Shown: positions 28,578 to 46,800 of the stretch, in pieces
Layout of the letters: every line of letters starts with the position of its first letter
How positions within the stretch are numbered: position 1 is the first letter of the stretch
Source: Diacronema lutheri
Taxonomy: Eukaryota; Haptophyta; Pavlovophyceae; Pavlovales; Pavlovaceae
DNA: 64,000 bases
Reading direction: 5' to 3'
NCBI GenBank assembly: GCA_019448385.1
Contig: JAGTXO010000022.1
Coordinates: 503,501-567,500, forward strand
The notes under the pieces: generated by a model
What the model was told of the DNA's origin: nothing
The model's input: only the letters and a program-made list of their open reading frames with translations
Database searches by the model: none
Program-made: the position numbers and the translations under genes

Positions 28578-31500
28578 TCAGCGCTGCCCGCTGTGCGGCG
28601 TGGAGGGCATCGACCAGTCGCGGCCACTTCGACGCGGCAGCACGACCTCGACCGCCATGCGCAGTGTGCCCGACACGTCGCCCGGCTTGGCGCCGCCGTG
28701 CTGCAGGTCGTAGGTCACGTCGTGCAGCACGTTGGGCTCGAGCGTGAACAGCGGCTGGATGACCTCGCCCAAGAACGCGTGGAAGTTGGCGCGATTCCAG
28801 TCGAACACGACGGCGTGGACGTAGGACGAGTCGTCGAGCGCGTCGAGTTCAAACTCGACGTTCTCGCCGACGCCCTCGTCGCCCCACACGGCGTTGAGCA
28901 CCTGCTTGTGCGTTGACGTGCGAAACTTGGACTCGCCGGAGTGGACGACAACGTACGGGTCGCTCGTGCCGCTCGAGTCTCGCGGCGCGAGGTTTGAAGC
29001 CTCGAGAACGTGGACACGCACCCGCGCGACGAGCCGCTCCTTGGGCACGGGCCTAAGCTGCTTGCTCGTGCCCACGTCGGAGCCCATGATCGCGGGCAGC
29101 GAACCCTTGCGCGCCTCCAGCATCCGCCTGCGCACTTCGGCGTTTGCCACCTGCTCGAGCGTCACTTGCGCGACGGGACCCCCCGCATGGCCGCCGAGGT
29201 GGACGTACGGACTCTGCGGGGGCGCGTCGGCGGCCGCGCTCGGCTGCTCGACGCGGCCCAACGAGCTGCGCCGCGAGATTGACGGCGCGCCCATCAGCCC
29301 GGCACCGAGCGGCACGCCGACGGACGCGCGCTTGGTGCGCGGCTCCGTTGACACTGAGAACCCGCGCCTGGTCCCTCCAAGCCGACCGAGGCCGTCGGCC
29401 TCCTCCTCAGCGGGCTGGACGACGAGGCCTCTGGGTGGCGCGAAGCCGATGCGCTGCATGAGCGTCAGCGCGTCCGTGCAGAAGGCGTCGCCTCCGCATT
29501 GCATGGCCGCAGCGTAGGCTTCGGAGCTCGGGTCGACGTCAGACATGCGCAGTCGCAGATGCAGCTTGCCGCGGATGTTCTCCTGCCTGTCGTCCAGCCG
29601 GGCGCAGATGGCAAACCACTCGTCGTGCATCTGCCCATCGAGCAGCGGCACGATCGGGATGACAACCTCGCCTGCACGGCGGGGAGGTTGGGCGCAGCGT
29701 GGTCAGCGCGCACCTCACGGCGCGCACGGAAAGGATGCGCGGCGACGCGCGCGCTTCTTGCACGCGGAGTCTGACGCGCACCGAGGTAATCAAATTGGGC
29801 CTTCATCGTGAGCTGGTCCCAGTCCCACAGAAGGCAGTGAAGCACGCACGCATCCGACGGCACCTCGAGCGAAGCGACGTCCGCCTTTGAGTCCCACACG
29901 GGGTTGAGCGTCTGCTGATGCCTGCGCGAGCGCCACAGCGAGTCACCTGCGCGCGCGCGCGCGAAGAAGGGCGAGGACGCGCGAGACGGCGCGCGAGAAG
30001 GGACAGGGCGCCACGTGAGCCTTGCGGCCGTCAGCGCGAGCGTGCGCGGCGCGGCTGCGTGGGCTGGCAGGGGCGAACAGAGGGGCGAACGGGCGGGCGG
30101 AGGCGAGCAGCGGCAGAGCAGACGTCTGAGCAGCGGCAGAGGCGCTGTGCCGCGCACCGACGTAAAACTCGACAAACGGGTCGGACTTGGTCTGACCAAA
30201 CATGGCCACGTTGTCCTTGGCCGCCAGGTCCGACGCTTCGACAAGGCCAACGTGCAACGTGCCCACGCGCCGAGCGCGCGCGACGGAGATTGCGCGGAGC
30301 TCGGGCTCCGCCTTGCGGCCCGCGCGCTGCTGGCGAGTCTGCTTGCACAGCTCGGCGATAGCCCACAGAGGGTTCTCCTCAAAGAGGCCGTCGGCCATGG
30401 CGGCGCCCGCGGCGTCAAGCGCCAGCGCTGCCGGGCGGTGCGTACGAAAGTCGGCGCCGCGCGCGCTGTCGCCCAATTGCCAATCGAGGGATGGCATGAC
30501 GCCGGCTCCTCCGCCCACGCCGGGCAACCCCGCGACCGCCGCGGAGATCGCGGAGACCCCGCCGCCGCCGCCGCCTCCGCCGCCGCGCCGCAGTCGCCCC
30601 TCACCAGCGAGCAGGGCCTCCGCGGCCGACTCGCGCCCAGCCGCCGCCCACACCACCGCCATCTCCACCTCGGCGCCGCGCGCATCGACCGAACCGCCGC
30701 TCAGCGCCCACGAGCCGTCCAGCCTCTTGGCGTCGCGGAGGTCGGCGATTGGAAGCCGCAGCGCGCCCGCGCGCACCTCGCGCCTGCCCGGCGCCCACAG
30801 CCGCACCCGGATGACAAGGTGTCCCTTGCGCGCGAGTGCGGCGGGTACCGCCACCGATGCATCGCCCGGCACCATCAGCGTGAGCGCGCGCTCGTCGACG
30901 CGTGACGAGCGGCGCGGTCGGCCGCCGCCGCCGCCGCTGCCGACGCGCTCATCGCCAAAGCGCTCGCCGTGCTCGCCATCGCTCCAGCCCTCGTCGCTGC
31001 CGCTCTCGTCGGGCAGCTCGGAGAAGCGCTCCATTCGGTGTGTCAATCGCGTCCGTCGCTCGTCCTCGCCCCAGCGCCCGTCATCACGGTCATGGCCGCG
31101 CGCTCGAGAGCGCCTTTGGGAGAGCAGAATGCGCGCGTACGCGGCGCCGGCTTTCAAAAGCCCCACGCCGCGCACCGCCTTGAGGCGGAGTGTGATCGAG
31201 CCGACGGTCGCGCCCCCGTCACGCGCGCCAAGCCCGCCGATGCCATCGCCGCCATCGTCGCTCGACTCGCTCGTGTCGCGATTTCGGATCGAGCGCCGCC
31301 CGCCGTGCCGCTCGTCCGAGCTGCAGTCGCCGTTTTCCGCTCGCGCCGCGCGCTCCGCCCACCGCACGCGAGGTGCATCGAGCACATCGAGGCGGAAGCC
31401 ATCGCGGCTGCCGCGGGATGGCCGCCGCGGTGGGTCCGCACTGCGCCCGCGCGTCCCGCGCTCTCGCGCGAAGAGGCTGCGCCGCCCGCGCGCGTGCCAC

Positions 31501-34500
31501 TCTCCGCGTGCGTACCCGTCGCTCGCATACCCGCCGCCGTAACCGCCGTACCTGTCAAAACGGCTCGGCGCGTACTTATTATATGTGTTCGCGTCAAGCT
31601 GCACGCTGCCCTGCCAGCTCTCGTCTCGCCGCCCGATGAACGGCTCGCGCGCGTATCCGCCATGCGCGTAACCGCCGTCCCAAGTGCTGCCAGCGTAACC
31701 GTCGCCAACGTCGTCGCGCCAGCCAGCGCGCGGAGGGAACGGACGCGCGCCGCGCGGGGGCACCCACGCCATCTCCGCCGGCGCAGTCTGCCGCCACGCG
31801 GCGTGGCGCGCAAGACGCGCGCGCGTCAAGTTGGTGGCGTGCTGCGACCATGTATGCAACGCCGCCGCGAGCGCAGAGGTGGCGATCATCTCCAGCGCGC
31901 CCTCGAGGAAAAAGTACGCCGCGCTCTCGCGCAGTGGCAGCCGTCCGCCATCGTGCGGCGAGCGCGCGCCCAGCCCGCGCTGCTGCGCGTGAGGCGGCGC
32001 CCAAAGCGTGCGCGCGGCTCTCGCGCCCTCGCGCGCGCGGCTGATCGCGAGCGCTGCCGCGACAGCCACAGCGTTCGCCGCGCCGTGCTCGGCCTGCACG
32101 TGCTCGAACGAGGAATCGATATGCAAAGGCGGGCCACGCCACCATGCGGCCGCGTCGGTGCCTCGCGGCTCCTCGCGCGGCACGCGCGGCGAGACGAGCG
32201 CGCGCTGCGCGCCGGCGGACGAGCGCGCGTACGCCAGAGATCGCGACGCACTCGTCGAGCGCTCATCATCACAAGTGCGCTCGCGCGGCAGCGCGAGCAC
32301 ATCTGCACCGCTTCGGACGGACAGGTGCGCCCAGCGCGCCCTCAGCTGCGCGAGCGCGCGCTCGAGGCGCGGGCCCTCTGGCGGTGGCATGCCGACGCCC
32401 AACCGTGCGTAAAGCTCAATTGGGCTGCTGCCGAGCAGCTCGCGCCCGTCGACGCGCGCGCGAGCAAAGGCGTGGCGCAGCGTGCGCAGCCCGACGCTCT
32501 CGAGCCACCGCAGAACGTCGGCGCGCGCCCACAGGTGCGCGGGCAGCGCTTCGTGCGCGCGCGCGCCGTCTGCGCGCGGCCAAAAGCGAGGCGCTGACGG
32601 CGCCGTCCACGGCGCATACTGGAGGCCCGCTTGCTCGGGCCGCTGCTGGCGCGGCTGTTCGCCCGTTGCCACCCAGTGCGCAGGCGGACGCTCGAAGGGG
32701 TCCATGGCGTGCGCGTGCAGCGAGGTCGGCTCGCGCGCGCGCCAGCCGCCAGCGAAGCGCGCGCGCGGCCCGGCGGAGGTGTCCACGCGCAAGGCGTCGA
32801 ATGCCGCGTCCGCGATCGGGGGCGGCGGTGGCGGCAGCGGCGCGCGGCAGCGGCGCGCGGGCGACGCGTGTCGCTCGCGCTCGGCAGGTCGCCACCGGCC
32901 GTCGCTTGTGTGCGCGCGCGCACCGCTGCCGCCGCCCGCGCCGGCGTGCATCCGCGCTGTGCCGCGCGCGCCGGGTCGCCACCCACTGTAGCGATCCCTG
33001 ATGCCCTCCGCCGCCTCCTCCGCCTCCTTCTTCATCTCCTCCGTGTAGTCCGCGAAGCCGCCGCAGGCGCCCCACCCCAAGCCCCCCACCGCGTCATCGC
33101 CCGCGTACGCGCCACCCTGCCTGGCCGTCGCGCGGCCCAAGGCAAGGAGACTTTGCGCGAGCACCGCACGCTCGCCGGCGCGCGCGTCGAGCGCGCGCGT
33201 CGTCGCGAGCGGTGCGCCGCGCACGGGCGCGCGCTGGCCGAGGCGCGCGCTCGACGGCCAAGCCGCGTGCGCGCCCATGTCTACGCGCGCCTCTGCGTCG
33301 CCCTCGCCGCGCCCGCCCCCGTCGCCGTGCGCCGCGCGCTGCACGAGGCGCTGAACGGACGTCTCCAGCGCCGCGAGTTGCGAGGCGCCAGCCTGGAGAG
33401 CGCTCGCGTTCGCGCGCGCGTGCGCGTGCGCGGCGTGCGCGGCGGAGAGCGCACCGATGACGCTGCTCTCCGCGGCACGCACGCGCAGAGCCGACACCTC
33501 CGACTCAAGCGACGCAATGCGCGCCGCCGCCGCGGCGGCGGCGTCGGCGCCGTCCGCACAGCCGCCGCGCGCGCGGCCTCTGCCTACGTCGCCGTCGGCG
33601 CGCGCGGCCGTCGCGTGCGCTGCCGCGCTGCACGCGTGGCCCGTCGACTGGCAGGCGAGGCGCTCGTCCGTCAGCGCCGACGCGCTTCGCGCGGCGGCAT
33701 GGCGCTCGGTCGCTGCGAAGTCTGCGGTCGCGCTGAGTCCTGCGGCGGCTGCGGCGACGCCGGCCGCGGCGGCGACGCCGGTGCCGCCGGATGCGTTTGG
33801 CGCGTCTCCGTCCGTGCGCCAACTGCAAGCAAATCCTTCGCCGTGTGTCGTGCCGCTCGCCATTTTGTGCCGCTCGCTATCGCACGCCCAGGCGTCTGCC
33901 GACACGTCCAACGCGCCCATGCGCAGCGCGGGCGCGGGCTCATCGTCGTACGCGCGCGGCTCGCGCCGCGACGCTGGCCGCTCGTCCGATGCGGTGCGCG
34001 TGTGTCGTGCGTCTGCAGGGCGCGTGGCTCGACGGTGCGCTGCGGTGCGCGTAGGGGACGAGTCGCGCAAACCTAGCCGCTGCGCGCGGCTGCCTTGTGC
34101 ATCGCGGCGTGCGGCGCGCTCGCCGTGCGGCGGCGAGCGCAGCGGCCAGCCCTGCGCATCGTGCGACGTGCCTACGCTCTGGTGCCCAGGCGAGACGAAG
34201 CCGAGCTCGGCGGCGCTCGTGCTCGTGCGCGGAGACGCGGGCGAGTTCGCCGCATTCATGCCGGACGCACCCACGTCATGCTCGGCGATGAGCGCGCGGA
34301 AGTCCGCGAATGAGAGCATCGGCACGCGCCGCTCGAGCTCGGCCCACTCAGCTTCGGACGCGCGCACGCCCGTGCGCGACGCACCCCTGCGAAAGTCAGA
34401 GAAGGAGATCAGGCCGTCGTGGTCGGCGTCCCATGTGGCAAAGACGTCCTTGACGCGGAGGTGCGCAGTGCGCCGCGCGACGGCCACCCGCGCGAAGACG

Positions 34501-34547
34501 GCGTGCACGACCGCCGGCAGCTGTGCTGCGTCCGAGTTCTCGCCCAT
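28578..34547 (-). CDS. EF-hand/SAM/multi-C2 protein
   Basis: Exons 34547-30158, 29946-29782 and 29671-28578 give 1,882 aa; the two introns (211 and 110 bp) have GT-AG ends and restore the frame, joining FVEFYV to GDSLWRSRRHQQTLNPVWD and FDYLG to EVVIPIVPL. Near the N-terminus is a canonical EF-hand loop DADHDGLISFSD (residues 40-51, all calcium ligands present). A SAM domain sits at about 660-710 (LWARADVLRWLESVGLRTLR). A Gly-rich middle is followed by a degenerate C2-like region, a C2 domain from about 1430 (KSDPFVEFYV) and a second complete C2 near the end (GTSDPYVVVHSGESKFRTST). The plan suggests a calcium-responsive membrane scaffold, perhaps in trafficking or flagellar membranes. The start at 34547 is chosen because upstream codons overlap nothing conserved. 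Confidence 0.8.
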
Positions 34548-34729
34548 GGACGTTTCACCCTTTTGCCGGCCATGCGCAGGGTTTTCGCCCGTGGACGTTT
34601 CAACTCTTCTACTTGGAGGAAATGGACTTTTCGGCTGCTTACTGCTCGCGCACCACCTCGCGCACCACGGCCTGCGCGCGCAGCTCGCCGCACCAAGGGG
34701 GAGGGGCGGCCACGAATTCCTCCCTGCTG

Positions 34730-40564
<5,835 letters not shown>

Positions 40565-41065
40565 GAGCTGTGGTTGAGTGAAACAGTAGAAACGACTACT
40601 AGTATTCCCTCAAAAAGCGTAACGGAATAACTAGTCCAGCAGGCCACTGGCCACGCCCTCGTATAGATGGTCAAGCCAAATCCGATCAGGGGCACGATCG
40701 CGCCCCGAGTGCAGCGCGGGCCGTTCGGAAGGACGTCCTTGTGAGGGAGCTCTTCGCGTTTGGCGAGCGGGGGAGCACGACGCGCAGCGTTGCTGCGGCG
40801 GCGTGCGGGCGGCGAGCAGCGGTCGGGCTGCTCGCGACGAGGCCGGAGCAGACGGCGCCGTGGCCGCCGGCGCAGGTGACGCGCGCCGACGAGCCGTAGC
40901 GAGCGTCCGTGATCCGCACGGCGGTTGGAGCGGGCCGGCTGGTGCGGCGCGCTCGGCCACGGGTGGCGGCGTGCACGGTCGTGCCGCGCGCGGCACGCGT
41001 CGCCAGCCGCGCGCGACCTGGGCAGAGCCCGCAAAGCGTCGACCGCTGCGCGGCTCGGCCGTGCG
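40565..41065 (-). other. Fanzor 3' flank, candidate guide-RNA region
   Basis: The 500 bp between the stop of the giant Fanzor gene and the start of the polyQ/TPR gene. In characterised Fanzor and TnpB loci the guide RNA overlaps or follows the 3' end of the nuclease gene on the same strand, so this is where one would be sought. The distal 90 bp are strikingly AT-rich for the window and contain a hairpin. The proximal part is GC-rich and foldable. It also has short open frames (for example around 40,690-41,069 on the minus strand) that I could not assign. No RNA is proven. Confidence 0.3.
40598..40635. promoter_or_regulatory. Hairpin-forming inverted repeat
   Basis: ACTAGTATTCC and GGAATAACTAGT form an 11-bp stem with one bulge and a 15-nt AT-rich loop, 34 bp upstream of the polyQ/TPR start and about 430 bp past the Fanzor stop. 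It could be an element end structure, part of a guide RNA, a processing signal or a promoter element. Confidence 0.5.
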
Positions 41066-43800
41066 TCAACGCCGGCCGCGCTTCGGCCCGCGCGCGCTGC
41101 CGCCGCCGGCACTGGCGCTGGCAGCTCCGCGGGCGGGGGTGCGGGCGCGAGAGCCGCCGCCGCCACCGCCGCCGCGCCCGCCGCCGTCGTCGCCACCGCC
41201 GTCGCCGCCGCCGCCTCCCCCGCCGTCATCGTCGTCGTCGCCGCCGCCGCCTCCGTCGCCGTCGCCGTCGCCGTCGCCCTCGCCGCCGCCGCCGTCGCCG
41301 CTGCCATCGTCGTCGTCGTCGTCGTCGCCCTCGTCGTCGCCCTCGTCGTCGCCGTCGCACTCGTCGTCGCAGTCGTCGCCCTCGCCGTGCACCATGCGCT
41401 CCTCACGCTCCCACACCTCGCCGCGCGCCCACCAGGCGAGCACGAGGGCAAAGCGCTCAGGCGTCGACGTGGTGTCGCGCCCGGCCGCGTGCGCCGCCAT
41501 GTCGTGCACGTCGTAGAAGATGTTGCGCGCGGCGTTGTAGTCGCGGTGCACGGGCTTCTTGCCGCCGTTGCACGCCGGGCAGATGACGAGCGCGTGCACC
41601 GTGCGCGTGCCGCCCTTTGCCACGGGCAGGCGCGGGTTCTGCGCGAGCTCCGCGCCGCAGCGCTGCAGCCTGCCGCCCTTGGCGAGCCGCGGCATCGAGC
41701 AGTGCATCGACGTGTACGGCTCGGGCACGAAGACGGCCGCGACGCCGCGCCGCCGCAGCTCGCGCAGCAGCCCCACCTGGAAGGCGGGCGGCGCGCCCTT
41801 GGGCTGCGCGCCCTTGTGGTCGCGCAGCCACTTGCCCACGCACACGAGCAGCCGGTCGCGCGTCACGCCGTCGACACAGTGCGCCGCGATGAGCGCCTCG
41901 GCGACGCGCGCCGCGTTGGACCGCCCGCCGCTGTCGCGCCGCCAGCGCTCCTTCCGGCGCGCCGGCGCGTCGTACACGTGCTCGGCGGCGCGCTCGCGCA
42001 CCCGCGCGCTCTCGCGGTGGAAGGCGTGGAACTCGCCCTCGCCGAGCACCTTGGCGCTGTGCGCCTCGCCAAGCCGCGCCTCGTCCGCCTCCACGCTGAA
42101 CTCCTCGCCGCGCCCGTCCTTGCGCACGCGCCGCCGCGCCGCGTTGGTCTTGGCCGTCTCGCGCGCAAAGCCCGCGGCGCGCGCGCGCGCGCGCTGCGTG
42201 AACTGCCGCCAGACGGCCGCCCGCCCGACGTGCGCAGAGTAGGTGGTGATGTTGCCCATGTTCGGGTCGGCCGCGACGACGACCGCCGCCTCGACGTCGA
42301 TCGCCCGCCGCAGCTCGGAGCCGAGCGCGACGGCGATGCGCCCGTCCGGCCGGCGCCAGCGGTGCAGGACGCCCGAGCCGCCGGCCGGCGCCTGCGCCTT
42401 CGGCACGAGGACGGTCCCGACGGCGTGCACGGCGACGCCATCTGTCACCACCGACTTGACGGGCTGCCGGCCCGGGAGCGGCACGCGCGGCAGCGGCGCG
42501 AGGCCAACCCACGAGCGCCGCGCGTGCCACGGCAGATCGGCCGGCGGCCGCTCGCGCCCGGCGTAGTCGAAGACGCGGTTGGAGATGTCGAAGCGCGTCG
42601 CAAAGACCGCGTACCTGACGCGCACGTCCGACATCGGCGGGGTGTTGCCGTTTGTGCCTGTCCACTTGATCGGCTCGCCATCGTGGTCGCGCAGGTCCAG
42701 CGCCTTGAGCCGCGCGCGCAGCTCCTTGCGCTCGTCATCCGAAAGCGTCACCCAGATGGCGCTCGCGGCGAGGCGCACGTTGCGCGGCACCTGCGCGCAG
42801 CGCGCGGCGCGCGAGCGCGCGGGCGCGTGACCAACCTGGCCGCGGGGCGGCGCGCACGGCGGCGGCGCGCGCGCTTGGGCGCTCGGCGGCGGCAGCGGCA
42901 GCCACGCCTCGCGCGCACATTGTGCGTGCGCAGCGGCGCCACATTGTACCGCGGCGGCCGTCCGGTCAGCTGCGTGTGGATGTGCGCGAGCCGGCAGAGC
43001 AGCGCCTGCCCCTCGGCCACGTGCTGCAGGGTGCGGATCTGCACGAGGAAGTAGCGCGTCGTGTGCCGGTCGTAGTTCCACCTTTTCGTGGGCGTGCACT
43101 TGTAGTCGATCTTGTGGAGGACCATGTCGGGCAGGTGGCGGTCGAGCGCGGCGGGGCAGCCGACGCGCGCGCCCTCCACGTCGCCGCGCAGCAGCCGCTC
43201 GCACAGCTCGCGCACGCGCGCGTTTCGCTGCATCTCGGGCAGCGCGACGAGCGCCTCGTCGCGCTCGACTGCCGCGCGGACGACGTCGCGGAGCAGCCCG
43301 TTCACGACGCGCGATGGATGCATCAGGCACGCGGTGGACACCTGCGTCGCCTCCGCCTCGAGGATCTCCGTGAGGCCCACCGCGCAGACGGGCTGGACGC
43401 CCTCGGCCATCTCGCCGACGGCGCGCGCCGTCGCCGCCTTGGTCTGCGCGGCGGCTTGCTCGGCGGGCTTGCCTCGGGGCGCTGCACCGTACGTGCTCTC
43501 GTCCTTGTGCCAGCCGATGGCCGAGAAGATCGCACGGACGGTTCCCTTGTCCATCGTGGTCGACGTGTGCACGCTGGTCGACGGGCCGCCCGACGCCGCG
43601 CCGACGGCCTGCGCGCTCGCCACCGCAGCCTCGTCGCGCACCACCTTGTTGATGACGCGGTACGCCTGTGTCGTGAGCCTGTGCACGGCCGCCGCGATGC
43701 GCCGCAGCTCCTTCCGCGCACCGGGCTGCGCCGTCACCGCCTGCGGCCCCGCGTTGAGCGTCGAGCGCTTGACCACGAAGCCCGGGAGCACGCTGACGCG
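41066..43800 (-). other. Fanzor nuclease region of the giant gene
   Basis: About 870 residues across the second intron. It matches the Fanzor1 layout: an N-terminal helical part (VLHKIDYKCTPTKRWNYDRH), a core with RYAVFATRFDI, RuvC-I AADPNMGNITTY (Asp5814), KWLRDHKGAQPKGAPPAF, the EPYTSMHC block (Glu5996) that in Fanzors supplies the rearranged RuvC-II glutamate, a four-cysteine zinc ribbon (MHC, QRC and ICPAC) and RuvC-III HRDYNAARNI (Asp6056). All expected catalytic and zinc residues are present. Fanzors are eukaryotic relatives of TnpB that cut DNA guided by an RNA. An Asp/Gly-rich tail from GTC/GCC repeats (41,100-41,390) follows and is not part of the family fold. Confidence 0.85.
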
Positions 43801-46800
43801 CGTGCGCGCCGTCGCGCCGCCGGCGGCGCGCGCGCTCGGCGCAGCGGGCTCGTCCACGCGCGCGCGCTCGACGCCGCGCGCGCGGGGAACGCTCGGCGCG
43901 CGCGCGCCCGCGGCGTCGCGCGCGCTCGCGGCGGCACCCGCCGCGGCGCGCTTGCCCGCGGCGCCCGACTCGCCGTGCGCGCGAAGCGGCGCCGACGCCA
44001 ATGCCGACGCCGCGCCCGCGCCGCCGCTGCCGCTGCCCGATACGCCCGCGCGCCGCTTCTGCTCGTCGCGCGTCTTGCGGAACTGGGCGACGAGGTCGCT
44101 GCTCACGTTGGCCTCAGGCTCCCACGTGTCGGCGCTCTCGTCGTAGCCCCGCCACCTGATCCGGAACTGGAACGTCACCTTCTTGCCCGCCTTGCGGCGC
44201 TCGTCGACGACCGCCTCGACCTCGTACGTGCGCGCCTCCTCGTCGACGCTCGCGCCCGCCGCGCTCGCGCCCGTGTCCGGCCACCCAGCGACCGTGCCGC
44301 CCAGCCTCTCGGCGGCCGCGCGCAGCTGCCGCTCGCGCTGGGCGGCCGCGGCGCCTCGCGCGACCAGCGCGGGCAGCATGCCCGCGCCGCCCGCGAGGCC
44401 GTGCGCGCCGACGCTGGCGGTCATCAGCGCGTCGAGGCACGCGAACGTTGCGAGCGCACGCGCGCCATCGTCGCCGCCGCGCGGCTGCGAGCGCACGACG
44501 GGCGATGGCCGCGGCTCCCCCTCGGCCGCGAGCAGCGGCCAGATCGCACTGGCCAGCGCGACGGCATGCGCGCCGACCGCGACGGCCACGTCCGCGTCGA
44601 GCGGCGCAAAGTCGTAGCGCACGAGCGCGGCCGGGCGCGAGTCGTCCGTCGGCCGGTCGGCGACGAGCAGCCCGACCGGGCGCGGCGGCTCGCCGGACGG
44701 CGCGGCGACGGGCACGCAGAGGAGCACGACGAGCAGGCGCGGCGTGCCGCCGAGCAGCGCGCGCGCGGCATCCGCCCCGTCGGCTCCGCCGCGCGCGGCC
44801 GCGGCGAGCAGCTCGGCCGCGCGCGTCGGGCCCAGCGCCGTGCGCGCGTCCTTGCGCGCGCGTGCGCGGGCCGTGTACGCGGCGCAGGCGTCGTCGAGCA
44901 CCGCCGCGCTGGGCGCGGTGCCAGTCGTCGCCCACGCGCGCAGCGCGTCGCGCACCCGCGTGACGATCGCCTGGTCGACCGCCGCCTCGCCGGCAGCGTG
45001 CGCCGGCGCGCACGCCGGCGGTGCGGCGGCAGGCGCGAGCGCGGGCGCGCCGTCGGCGCCGTCAACGCCGACGGCGCCGTCGGCGCGCCGCCACGCGAGC
45101 TTCGCCTCGATCTGCTGCCGGACGGCGTGGCAGTGCCGGTCGATGCCGCGCGCGTCGTCGAGCGCGGCCAGCGCGTCCTCAGCGGCGGGACGGCCGCTCG
45201 CGTCCGCGACGGCCTGCAGGCAGAGCAGCGCGGCCGCACGCGCGTTGCACGCGCTCTGCGGCTCGGGCGCGAGCGCGAGCTCGAGCTCGAGCGGCGACAC
45301 GCCTCGCGCCGCGGCGATCGCGTCCATCAGCACGTCCAACCGCTGCACCAGCGCCCTGTGCGCGTCGCGCGGCGCGCCCGTCGACGGCGCGCGCGAGCGC
45401 GTCGCCACGAGCCCGAGCGCGCGCGCCGGCGCGCCCGCCGGCGTGTGCAGCACGAGCAGCGCCGCGCCCGCCAAGCTCGCGTTGCGCGTGACGAGCGCGA
45501 AGATGCGCGTCGCCTCGTGCGCGCCCACCGACGCCCAGATCGCAGCGCGATCGGCGTCCGTCTGCGCGTCGCACAGGTCGCGCACGTCGTCCGGCGCGAG
45601 CAGCGCGCCGCCGCCGGCGGAGCGCGCGACGATCGCCCGCGCCTCCGCCACGAAGACGGCCTGCGGCAGGTCGGCGTGGCGCGCGTCGACGATGGCGCGC
45701 GTCGCGTGCACGCCGAGCTCCACGCCGCGGTAGAAGGCGCGCGCGTTGGCCGCGCGCGCGTGCGCCGGCCGTCCGTCCGCGTTGCGCCTCGCGCGCGCCT
45801 GCTTGCTCGTGCGCGCGAGGCCGTCGCGTGGCGGTGGCGGCAGCGTGGCGAGGAAGCGCGCGGCGGGCGGCGGCGCGCGCACGCCGCGCTGCCGCCGTGC
45901 GATGGCCGCGAGCCGCCGGCCCGCCGCGCTGCCGCCCGCGCCGACGTGCTGCCGGCGGCCGAGCGCCGCCGGTGGCGGCGGCGGCGGCGGCGCGGCGGCG
46001 GGCGGCGGCGCGACGGCGGGCGGCGGCGCGGCGGCGGGCGGCGGCGCGGCGGTGGGCGGCGGCGCGGCGGCGGGCGGCGGCGCGGCGGCGGGCGGCAGCG
46101 GCGGCGGCGCGGCGGCGACGGCAGCACCAGTCGGCTTGTCCGCCCACGCACCCGAGACTCTGTCCCAGACCTTGCCCCATGGCGCGCGCCCACGCGGCCG
46201 CGCGAACTGCCCCGGCTCGAGCGCCTGGCCGCGCTTGGCGGCGGCGGCGGCGGCAGGGGGCGGGCGGCCGGCGCGCCAGTCGAAGACAGGTGCAACCGTG
46301 GCGGCAGGCGCCGAGTGCCGCGCGTCGGTCACAGAGCGCGTGGTGCGCGCGGCGACCGTGGCACGCCTGGCGGGCGGGCGGTGAGCAGCGCCCGCCGGCG
46401 CGCCGGCGGGCGCGGCCGCCTCGAGCCCGGCGGAGGCGCCGCGCTTGCGCTTGCGCGTGCCGCCGCGCGTGCGCCTGCGCGCGCGCCCGCCGCGCGCCCG
46501 TTCGGCCTGCGCGTCGCCAGCCGCGTCGCCGGCCGCGTCGCCGCGCCGCACGTAGACGACCGCGAACGCCTCCTCGCCGGTCCCGTCGACGCCGCCGCGC
46601 GCGCGGCGCAGGACCGACCGCCACTGCAGCCGCCGCGCGCGGCCGGGCTCGCACGCAAACCAGCGCCCACCGCGCCTGACGACGGCCACAAAGTCGTCGT
46701 CGCGCCGCCCGCGCCGGCGCGTGCGCAGCAGCACGCACTGCACGTCGAGCCAGCCCTCGTGCCAGTCGGCCGTGCTGGGGGCGACGCGAATCGACTGCGG

